Shown: piece after piece, positions 41,244-49,000 of the stretch
Position numbering within the stretch: the stretch's first letter is position 1
Layout: every line of letters begins with the position of its first letter
Assembly: GCA_964418125.1 (NCBI GenBank)
Contig: CAYQKY010000006.1
Location: forward strand, 53,473-117,472
Reading direction: 5' to 3'
Length of the DNA: 64,000 nucleotides
Origin: JACJXW01 sp964418125
GTDB taxonomy: Bacteria > Bacteroidota > Bacteroidia > Chitinophagales > Saprospiraceae
Made by a program: the position numbers and the translations under genes
The notes under the pieces: generated by a model
Database searches by the model: none
The model's input: the letters and a program-made list of their open reading frames with translations, nothing else
What the model was told of the DNA's origin: nothing

Positions 41244-41702
41244 TTATGGCCAGGCCGAGTTGAACTTCACGCCCGGCGCCAGGCTCCATCCGGAACTCAG
41301 AGGGATGTCTACGCCGGCTGCGGCCTGCCAACCCCAGCCGTGGCCGGTATCGCCGATGATGTCGGCATTCTCATTTCCCACCTCGATGTGGTTGTACAGG
41401 GCGCCTGCCTTCAGGTAGTAAGCAACCGGAGAGGTTCCGATCGGGTGTCTGAACTGCAGGCCCATGATGTATCCGGTTTCTTCGTAGTCGAGGTTCTCCG
41501 CCCCGGCGGCGAAGCGGTTCCACCCCCAGCCGGCGTACAGGCCGGTGTGGGGCAGTACGCGGTAGTGGAGGAGGCCTTTGAAGCCAAAGCCGGTTTGCAG
41601 GCTGGAGTTGCCCGGATCCTGAGTGGCGAAGGAGGCGCCGCTAGTGAGTTCGATGCCCAACCTGCCGCTGTTTTCCTGAGCCATGCTGCTTATAGATACC
41701 AT
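41244..41702 (-). CDS. Outer-membrane barrel-like protein with truncated signal peptide
   Basis: A 152-residue protein of alternating strands (LGIELTSGASFA, FGFKGLLHYRVLPHTGLYAGWGW, VAYYLKAGALYNHIEVG) ending in APGVKFNSAWP, typical of small outer-membrane barrels. The N-terminus (MVSISSMAQ) looks like only the end of a signal peptide: the -AxA-like SMAQ site is present but the hydrophobic core is missing, and an in-frame stop lies nine codons upstream of the ATG. So export may fail, or an indel has cut the signal off. Treat as possibly degenerate. Confidence 0.55.
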   Translation of the reverse strand: MVSISSMAQENSGRLGIELTSGASFATQDPGNSSLQTGFGFKGLLHYRVLPHTGLYAGWGWNRFAAGAENLDYEETGYIMGLQFRHPIGTSPVAYYLKAGALYNHIEVGNENADIIGDTGHGWGWQAAAGVDIPLSSGWSLAPGVKFNSAWP

Positions 41703-41842
41703 CGTTGCAAACGACGGGGATGATCAATCCAGATATCGTCTATGTGTTCAGGAATGGATTCCTTTTTTGAAGGTATTTCTACCTGTGTAAGACGAGGAGA
41801 TGTCAGTCTCTAAACCTCAAAGGTTTAGCACAAGAGGGCAGA

Positions 41843-42379
41843 TTATCTACGGACACAGCGACAACTGGTAGTGCCGATGGTCTTCAAGGCGCTTCCCCGC
41901 CTGCCGTCCGCGAAAATATGGCGCCAGGCGTTGAGGCCATCGGCCTCTGTGGAACTCCAATAGGCGTTGCCCTCGAAATTATTGTTCCCGGTTCCACCCA
42001 GTTGATCGTACATGGCCTGGAGTTCCCCCAAAGCAGGAAGGTACCAGTCGTCACAGCCGTTGTATTCCAAATTGGCGCACACCTTGGCTGCAAAATTGGC
42101 GGCGTCTATATTTTCAACGATCATTCTGGTATTTGCGGGGCCATCAAAATCCGCCAGGGCGGCTTCCTGCGTCGTCTTATTTTCCAATTCGTTTATATCT
42201 ATTCCGCTTCCACCCCAGTTTATGCCGTTTCCTTTTGAGTAGTGGCATACTTCTATTTTGTCTGTACTGTTGTGGAATTCAAGAGCGGGATTGCCATCGG
42301 AAACGGCAGGAGAGCCCGGCTCCTTTTCGCAAGCTGTAACCAGTGAAAGGCACAATATAGAGAAGAGTATCTTTTGCAT
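41843..42379 (-). CDS. Lipoprotein with DUF1566-like (Lcl C-terminal) domain
   Basis: A 178-residue lipoprotein (signal MQKILFSILCLSLVTAC, lipobox LVTAC). The mature part is a DUF1566/Fibrobacter-type domain: CDDWYLPALGELQAMYDQL, AYWSSTE, and a Cys-rich end SCRCVRR. Such domains occur in surface and adhesin-like lipoproteins and often contain short W-Y-L-P and Y-W-S-S motifs as here. Function in adhesion is suggested in other taxa (Legionella collagen-like protein) but not proven. Single gene. Confidence 0.78.
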   Translation of the reverse strand: MQKILFSILCLSLVTACEKEPGSPAVSDGNPALEFHNSTDKIEVCHYSKGNGINWGGSGIDINELENKTTQEAALADFDGPANTRMIVENIDAANFAAKVCANLEYNGCDDWYLPALGELQAMYDQLGGTGNNNFEGNAYWSSTEADGLNAWRHIFADGRRGSALKTIGTTSCRCVRR

Positions 42380-42458
42380 GGCTTGATGATTTTAGGGTTT
42401 CTAATTGAAACTGTTTGCATAGCAGAATAGAGCACGAAGGACGTTTGGCCTTTATGGC

Positions 42459-44150
42459 TTACTTCAGCACCATTTTTCCACCGTACACCTCTCCTCCGGC
42501 AACCAGCCGGTAGAAATACATTCCGGCCGGGAGGCCCCGGCCATTAAACTGCACCTGGTGTTTGCCCGCAGCCTGAAAGCCATTCTGAAGCACGCGGACG
42601 AGCTGCCCGCTCGAATTGAAAACCGATAGTTGAACAGGCCGGCCTTCTGGCAGGTGATAGGTTATAGTAGCTTCGCCGGAGAAAGGGTTGGGGAAAACGC
42701 TGGCCTGTAATGCTTCTTCATTGCCTTCGCCGAAAGCTGCGGCTTGCGGGCTGACAATGGAAGAACTGCCGGCATCGCCGCCCGGGCCGGTAACGGCTAT
42801 GCTCAGGGAAAATTCAGAGGTGTTGTTCCCACCATCGATGGCAATGGCGGAAAGGTATGTACCTGAGGCTACGGGAGGCAGGTTGGCCTTGACCTTGCCA
42901 TTGCTTTTGGGAGTAACGGAGCCGATCAAAGCCTGCCCATCTCCGTGCCCGGAGGGGTGCGCCGCCGCGTTGGCATAAAATTCTATTGTTACCGTCGCCG
43001 GGTTGGGGGTGTCAATGAAACCCTTCACCTTGGTTTTGGCGGGATTGGCCTTAGCGCTTTGCAGTACGGGGAAATTTTGCAGTCCATTGGGCCCCATGTC
43101 GGCATCGCCCGGGTCATTGGGCGTCACCCCGTCGAAGCCCAGGTTGATGGCCAGCTCCGAATTGCCGTAGATGGAGTTGCTGCTCACCCGGTTGCCGGTA
43201 GCGGCATTCCCGCTGATCAGCACGCCCTGGCAGCCATTCCCGAAGATGGTGTTTTCGGTGATGGTGTTGTTACGGGCGTTGTAGAGGCTCACCCCCTGGC
43301 AATTGTTAGCGAAGGAACTGAAGGAACCGTCGGCATGGTGCCCGATGCGGTTGCCCTGAACGAGATTGATACTCGGGAGGGGAAAGCCGTTGGCCCACTG
43401 GCCGATCAGCAGGTTATTGCTGTTGTGGCCTACTATGACATTATTCAATATCCGGTTATTGCTGCTGCTGATGGCAATGCCGTCGAAGCCATTGTCGAGG
43501 ATCGTCGTGTTGCCGGTAGCATCTGTGCCAATATAATTGCCCTCGATGAGGTTGGAATGAGCAAAGGGAAAAACGGCGATTCCGTTAGCGTTTCCGGAAA
43601 TCACATTTCTATTGAAAGGAGCAGTCCGCCCGATCTTGTTCTGCAATCCGGTAATGATCATGCCGTCAAAGGCATTGCCTACCGGGTTCAAACCCGTTGC
43701 ATCAAGCCCGATATAACATCCTGCTATATCGTTGAAATTACCACTTATTACCATACCCGAATCAAAACCGTAGATCGCCAGGCCGCTGACATGGCAGTAA
43801 TTTCCTGATATGGATAATCCGGCAGCGCCGGCAGCCGCGCCGTTGAGGGCAATTTTTATTACCGCCGGCGCAGAAGCCGTTGCGATGGAAGCTCCCGGCT
43901 GAGAATAGCCGTATATGTGCGTCAGGTAAAGGAGGGCAGGCAGCGGGCTCTGCAGGTTGATCACATGGGGGCCGGCCCCGGGAATATCGAAATGGATATT
44001 GTCGGGATCGGCCCCTGCATTGGCCAAAGTGATGGCCATCCGCAGGGAGCCGGGGCCGTTGTCGTTGGCATTTATCACGGTATAAGTGGCGGCATTGGCG
44101 GCCGTAAGCGAGATAAAGGATAAAAGCAGAGTGGTTAAGATGTTTTTCAT
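42459..44150 (-). CDS. Secreted parallel beta-helix protein with T9SS sorting domain
   Basis: About 563 residues from the ATG at 44150 (signal MKNILTTLLLSFISLTAANA). Residues about 30-370 carry right-handed beta-helix (pectate-lyase-like) repeats with NNRILNNVIVGHN, NTITENTIFGNG and RVSSNSIYGNS turns. An Ig-like stretch follows (ATVTIEFYANA), then a type A T9SS sorting domain (LQASVFPNPFSGEATITYH). Beta-helix proteins of this type include polysaccharide lyases, but no catalytic residues can be identified by eye, so it may be an adhesin or carbohydrate-binding protein. Secreted to the surface by T9SS. Element B lies directly upstream. Confidence 0.85.
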   Translation of the reverse strand: MKNILTTLLLSFISLTAANAATYTVINANDNGPGSLRMAITLANAGADPDNIHFDIPGAGPHVINLQSPLPALLYLTHIYGYSQPGASIATASAPAVIKIALNGAAAGAAGLSISGNYCHVSGLAIYGFDSGMVISGNFNDIAGCYIGLDATGLNPVGNAFDGMIITGLQNKIGRTAPFNRNVISGNANGIAVFPFAHSNLIEGNYIGTDATGNTTILDNGFDGIAISSSNNRILNNVIVGHNSNNLLIGQWANGFPLPSINLVQGNRIGHHADGSFSSFANNCQGVSLYNARNNTITENTIFGNGCQGVLISGNAATGNRVSSNSIYGNSELAINLGFDGVTPNDPGDADMGPNGLQNFPVLQSAKANPAKTKVKGFIDTPNPATVTIEFYANAAAHPSGHGDGQALIGSVTPKSNGKVKANLPPVASGTYLSAIAIDGGNNTSEFSLSIAVTGPGGDAGSSSIVSPQAAAFGEGNEEALQASVFPNPFSGEATITYHLPEGRPVQLSVFNSSGQLVRVLQNGFQAAGKHQVQFNGRGLPAGMYFYRLVAGGEVYGGKMVLK

Positions 44151-44163
44151 GGCTTTGTTTTTT

Positions 44164-44284
44164 GTCACTTTAGAATGGAGCCGCGTAGCGGCGGCAGGCC
44201 CTTACCAGGGGCTGACGCCCCTGGACTTCGGCGTGAGCTCAGTCGAACGCAAAGGTCTTTCGCCGCTACGCGGCTTTTTTAAAG
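44164..44284. repeat. REP-like palindromic element B
   Basis: Outer arms AGCCGCGTAGCGGCG (44179-44193) and CGCCGCTACGCGGCT (44261-44275) are perfectly complementary. An inner hairpin CCAGGGGC/GCCCCTGG sits at 44205-44224. The edges CACTTTAG and TTTTTTAAAGT match element A. It lies between the beta-helix gene start and the 3' end of the lipoprotein at 44294; its final T-run could end transcripts. Confidence 0.65.
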
Positions 44285-44293
44285 TAAGTAGTA

Positions 44294-44890
44294 TCAATGA
44301 TCCAGCGTAATGGTTCCGGCCCAGACGTGGTCCGTCCGCTGGGTGGCCAGGTTGACGTAGCTGTCGCTCGTCATTGTGCCGGTGGCGTTTTCAAACCGGC
44401 CCGTGCCGCCCTCGATGGTGAAATCGTCGCTGAATTCCAGGTCATATCCCGGTTTATCGCTCAGGTAGATCTCGCCGATTCCGGAGAGGCCTATGTAAAG
44501 CAAGTCTCCGTTGGCGGCTTTAAAATGCCCTCCCAGCTCGCTGTATCTGGCAAACAGGCCCCCGGGGGTTGGAGGATCGATCAGTTGTAGGCAAAAATCC
44601 AGGTAGGCTTCAAACCTGCCCAGGTGGAGGGCATTGCCTTCTCCGGTTTGAATATTGGGTGAATTAAAAACCGGGTCATTGCATACCTTTTCTCCAGCCA
44701 GGATGAGGTCGAGGTTCAAATCCGTATAAAAATTGGCGCGGAAGGGCAGCGGGCGCGAATTGTGATTGCCCCTTTCGGTAACTGTGGTTTCTTCCTGAGG
44801 GGAAGTGGAGTCCTGCCGGGCTTCGCGGTCGCAGGCGAAAAGCATCGAGAGGCTGATCAGGATCAGGCTGAGGTGTTTGATGGGCTTCAT
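44294..44890 (-). CDS. Lipoprotein with GGTGRFE-type beta domain, copy 1
   Basis: A 198-residue lipoprotein (lipobox MLFAC) with a polar linker and a beta-barrel-like domain ending FTIEGGTGRFENATGT, SYVNLATQRTDHVWAGT. The GGTGRF-(E/D)-x-A-x-G motif is typical of allene-oxide-cyclase-like/dirigent-type barrels that occur in secreted bacterial proteins. It is homologous to the next gene upstream (44957-45463), 66 bp away, so the two form a tandem pair. No enzyme activity can be assigned. Confidence 0.7.
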   Translation of the reverse strand: MKPIKHLSLILISLSMLFACDREARQDSTSPQEETTVTERGNHNSRPLPFRANFYTDLNLDLILAGEKVCNDPVFNSPNIQTGEGNALHLGRFEAYLDFCLQLIDPPTPGGLFARYSELGGHFKAANGDLLYIGLSGIGEIYLSDKPGYDLEFSDDFTIEGGTGRFENATGTMTSDSYVNLATQRTDHVWAGTITLDH

Positions 44891-44956
44891 GATTTTTGTT
44901 TTAGATGAAAAAATAAATGCAGCGTTTCGGTTTGTATCAGGGGTATACAGCGTAAA

Positions 44957-45463
44957 TCACTTCTTTAGCGTGATCGTCCCCTTCCAGACATGGTCGGTTC
45001 GCCCGGTCGTCATATTGACGTAGCTCTCAGTGGCGCCGCTTCCGGAAGCGCCTTCAAAGCGCCCGGTGCCGCCGATGATGGTGAAGGGGTCTTTGAATTC
45101 CAGGTCGTAGCCGGGCTCGGTGGTGGGCACTACCTGGCCGCTCACATCGAGGAACAGTTCGTCGCCGTCGGCCGCCACGAAACTGGCTTCGGTGTTTCCA
45201 TATTCGAAAGTGTCCGTATTGAAGCAAAAGGCCATGGTGGTGGTGAAGCTTCCTACAGTCGGCTCGGACCCACTGCCTTTCTGGGTGTTCAGCAAATTCT
45301 CTGCCCCTTCGCAGGTCACGGAATCCGGAACGAGGGAATCCAGGTCGGTATAGAAGGTGGCTTCAAAGGTTTTGATTTCGAATGCGGGCTCGTCCTTCTG
45401 GCAGCTGAGGACGGCCGAACCGATGATCAAACAGGCTAGTAACAGGATCTTAGGGTAATTCAT
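44957..45463 (-). CDS. Lipoprotein with GGTGRFE-type beta domain, copy 2
   Basis: 168 residues from the ATG at 45463 (signal MNYPKILLLACLIIGSAVLSC; lipobox VLSC); the longer frame to 45577 has no signal at its N-terminus. The C-terminal half has FTIIGGTGRFEGASGSG and SYVNMTTGRTDHVWKGTITL, matching copy 1 at 44294. The N-terminal half differs more (FEATFYTDLDSLVPD). Tandem paralogs, first of the unit; a TACCTTTG box lies about 112 bp upstream. Confidence 0.7.
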   Translation of the reverse strand: MNYPKILLLACLIIGSAVLSCQKDEPAFEIKTFEATFYTDLDSLVPDSVTCEGAENLLNTQKGSGSEPTVGSFTTTMAFCFNTDTFEYGNTEASFVAADGDELFLDVSGQVVPTTEPGYDLEFKDPFTIIGGTGRFEGASGSGATESYVNMTTGRTDHVWKGTITLKK

Positions 45464-45574
45464 TGTTGTAAGTTTTAGGAGTGAAAAATTCATTTTGCTA
45501 TAGACAAGGACATAGAGAAGTGATGCCGACAGGATGACATTCAGGTTGTCTTTTCCGACTTCATCTATATGTGA

Positions 45575-45582
45575 CAAAGGTA
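45575..45582 (-). promoter_or_regulatory. Bacteroidota -7 box (TACCTTTG) upstream of lipoprotein pair
   Basis: A perfect -7 box on the minus strand; the transcript would begin near 45568, giving a leader of about 105 nt to the ATG at 45463. No clear -33 partner. Confidence 0.4.
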
Positions 45583-45764
45583 GGGGCAGGCTGCGGCGAG
45601 GCGGTAGCTCATTTTTTCCAGGCTTTGGGATATTTGTGGTAAAAATGGAAAGGAGGAATGGAATATTTGTTCCATTCCGCTTAGAGGCGTAGGGTTTAAA
45701 TTGCTGACTGTTAGATAGTTGTGTGTTTTATTTTGGGCTTTTCTAAGTGTTGCTGCCGGTGGGT

Positions 45765-45945
45765 TGAACTCACCCCTGCCTGCCGAAGCCTCGGCGCAGG
45801 TAGGCCCGCCCTCACTACGTTTGGGCACCCCCTCTCTTAGGCCAGGGGGGAACAGGGGAAGAGAGGGGGACAGCGCAGGACTGCATAGAAGGGCTATGCC
45901 CAAAGGGCCATAGAGCAAAGCCCCCTCTCTCGAGAGGGGGTTTGG
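45765..45945. other. Cluster of intergenic hairpins in the gap before the hybrid sensor gene
   Basis: Three inverted repeats follow each other: CTGCCTGCCGAAGCC with GGCGCAGGTAG (about 45779-45813); CCCCCTCTCTT (45828-45838) with AAGAGAGGGGG (45859-45869); and the perfect 20-bp palindrome CCCCCTCTCTCGAGAGGGGG (45921-45940), followed by TTTGGGGGAG. These types recur in Bacteroidota genomes as non-coding repeats. No gene is supported in 45583-46055; the minus frame 45565-45981 reads like a translated repeat (PPNPLSREGA). Confidence 0.55.
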
Positions 45946-46055
45946 GGGAGTTCCAGCACTTAGAGCATGTTGGAAGGCCACCCCCGTCTGTGCAGCCGGG
46001 CAAGCTTTGGGCTGAAAAACGTCCCTTTATTGATGATATTTCGTTGCCTTACCCC

Positions 46056-49000
46056 TCACTTCCGCACCTCCGAAGGCAACACCCCAAACTCCTTCCCAAA
46101 GCTGCGGCTAAAATGCGAAAAATCTTTATACCCCACCTGCACCGCAATATCCCCGATCGGCAGATCCGTTGTTTCCAGCAGGGCCTTCGCCTTCCGCAGG
46201 CGGATGGAGCGGATAAAAGAGGCCGTAGCCTGCCCGGTCAGCGCCTTGAGCTTGCGGTGCAGCTGGGTGCGGCTCATGGCGGCGGCCCGGCAGAGGCGAT
46301 TGGTGCCGAAGGACTCGTCGCCAATGTTGGTTTCGACGATCTCATGGAGTTCCTGGAGGAAAGCCGCTTCGCGCTGCTCCTGTTCGCTGGCCTGCTCTTC
46401 GCCGGTTGTGGCATCGGCCAGGCGTTCCCGTAGCCGCTGGCTGATCGCGGCCAGGTTCTTCAGCCGCACCAGCAACTCTTCCTTGTTAAAGGGCTTGGTC
46501 AGGTAGGCATCCGCGCCCTGCGACAGGCCGGCGACCTTATCCTCCTGGGTGGCCTTGGCGGTCAGCAGGATGATGGGGATGTGGCTGGTGCTCCGCTCCG
46601 ATTTTAGGATGCGGCAGGCCTCAAAGCCGTCCATCTCCGGCATCATCACATCGCACAGAATGACGTCGGGTACGCTTTCCAGGGCTTTTTCGACGCCTTC
46701 CTTTCCGTTGCGGGCGGTTTGCAGGGAGTAGTCTTGGCCCAGGCAGGAAATGATGTATTCGGTGACGTCGGCGTTGTCTTCGATGATGAGTATTAGTGGT
46801 TTGGTTGATGGGTTGATGGGTTGATTCGGGCGCGCGGATTCCCCCTTCAGGGGGCCAGGGGGCGCGGGATGGAGGGCAGAGGTTGATTTGATAGAATGTG
46901 TCATCTGCTCTCCCTTACGAGCCGCCTGTTCCTCTCCCTGAAGATGGAGAGCCACTGCCTCATTTCTGATCGGCAACATCACCAAAAATGTCGTCCCTTT
47001 GTTTTCTTCACTATCCACTTTTATTTGCCCTTCCAACAACTGCACCAGTTCCTTCACCAGCGCCAACCCGATCCCGGAGCCTTCTCCCTGGCGGGTAGCC
47101 GAATCATCCACCTGATAGAATCTGTTGAAGATATTGGGGAGTTTGTCTTTGGGTATTCCCTTTCCGGTGTCGCTTACTATGAGTTCCAGAAAAGGCCTGT
47201 CGTTGTCCAACACCTGAGCGGCAGTCACCTTCACACTCCCATATTCCGGCGTAAACTTGATGGCGTTGGACAATAGGTTGATGAGGATGTGCTGCAGCTT
47301 GGTTTCATCATAATCCATTACCAGGCTGTCTTCTTTGGAGAAAAAGGCGAGGTTGACCTGTTTGTCGTTGGCCAGGGAGTGGCAGGACTCGGTGAGGTAT
47401 TGCAGGTAAGGAATGACGTCGCCCTGCACCCAGTTGACGGCCAGGCTGTTGGTTTCCAGGCGGGAGAGGTCGAGCAGTTGGTTGACCATGTTCAGGAGGC
47501 GTTCGCTGTTGCGCTGGATCAGGGTTTTTATTTTTTCATGGCCGCCGATTTGATCTGTCATGCCTTTGATCACGGTAAGGGGCGTGCGGAACTCGTGGGT
47601 GATGTTGGTGTAAAAGCGGCTTTTGAAGTTATCCAGCTCTTGGAGGCGATCGGCCCTTTCCTGTTCGACCTGCAGGCGGGCCTGTAGTTTGTAGCGGCGG
47701 CGCTGGTAGAGGAACAGCCCTGTCAGCAAGGTCAGGAATGTTATGGTGTACAAGGAATAAGCCCACCAGGTAAACCACCAAGGGGGGCGGATGGTAAAGG
47801 TATATTTGAATGGTTCGCTCCAGGCCCTTGCTGCTCCGATGGCTTTAACTTCCAGGGTGTAGTGCCCATGGGGCAGGTTGCGGTATTCAATTTTTGGATT
47901 TGCCTGCGGCAAACTCCATTCCTTATCAAGCCCTTCCAGCTTAAAAGAATATTTTAACTTTTGTGGGCCAGCCCAGTCAATACTTGAAAATTGAAAGCTT
48001 AAATGGTTGAGGTAATAGGGTAGCTTTAATCGGGCCGGGTAGTTGAAGAAAGCAGCTATCGAATCGAAGGCGCCGGTAAGGGATTGGCCGAAGGAAAGCG
48101 TGTTGGCATAAACGGAATCTGCCAGGCGGCGGTAATCGATAAACTCCTGTTCAATTTCAATATGTTCCAGGTATATTTTTGGCGCTAAAGTGGGTAATTC
48201 AAAATGATTGAGGTCCAGCATCATGGCGCCTTTGGTCTTTCCCCACCAGAGCCGGTTTTTGGAATCCAGACAAACGCTATTATCGTTAAAATCGGTTTGC
48301 AATAAGCCATCCAGTTTGTCAAATGAATAAATCTTGTAATTGCTGAATTCTTTATCTGGAACCATGACTGAAAGGCCATTTTGAGTACCTACCCAAATTC
48401 TATTTTGATGATCTTCAATCAGCGATCTGATCCGCTTATCGACTAACCCCTCTTTCCGTGTAAAATTTACAAACTTTCCCTGGTCAAAATAGCTTACTCC
48501 TCCATCTGTACCAGCCCACAGCCTTCCGCGGTGGTCTACAAGCATGGTACGGATATCATCATGGGGCAAGCCCTCTTCTGTTGAATAAAAGGTGATCGAG
48601 TCCTGGGCGATGTAAGCGAGTGCGAACGGGGTGCCTATCCAGATTCGGCCTGCTTTGTCCTCTGCCAAGGCATTTATCGGGTTGTCAGGCAATCCCTCTT
48701 GTACCGTGATTTGGCTTAAATGGTTCTCCCTTTTTATTAATATACCTTGACTTGTGCCAAACCAAATCTCATTTTGGGTGCTTTGTAATATAGCCTCAAT
48801 CCGATAATTCTCAATTCTGCCAGGAATATTGGAAACAAACTTAAGTTGCAAGATATCAGGCTTAATAATCTGGATGATCTCAGTAAAGCCGCCAAACCAT
48901 AGTTTTCCTCGTTTATCTCTAAAACTGCTAGGAGTGAAATTATTCAAAAATAATCCTTCTCTGTTCGAAAACAAAGAAAATATCTCCTCGTCATATCTTA

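Noticed and set aside
45565..45981. 138-aa minus-strand frame with PPNPLSREGA
   Set aside because: This peptide string is a well-known translation of Bacteroidota intergenic palindromes; the DNA is a chain of hairpins.
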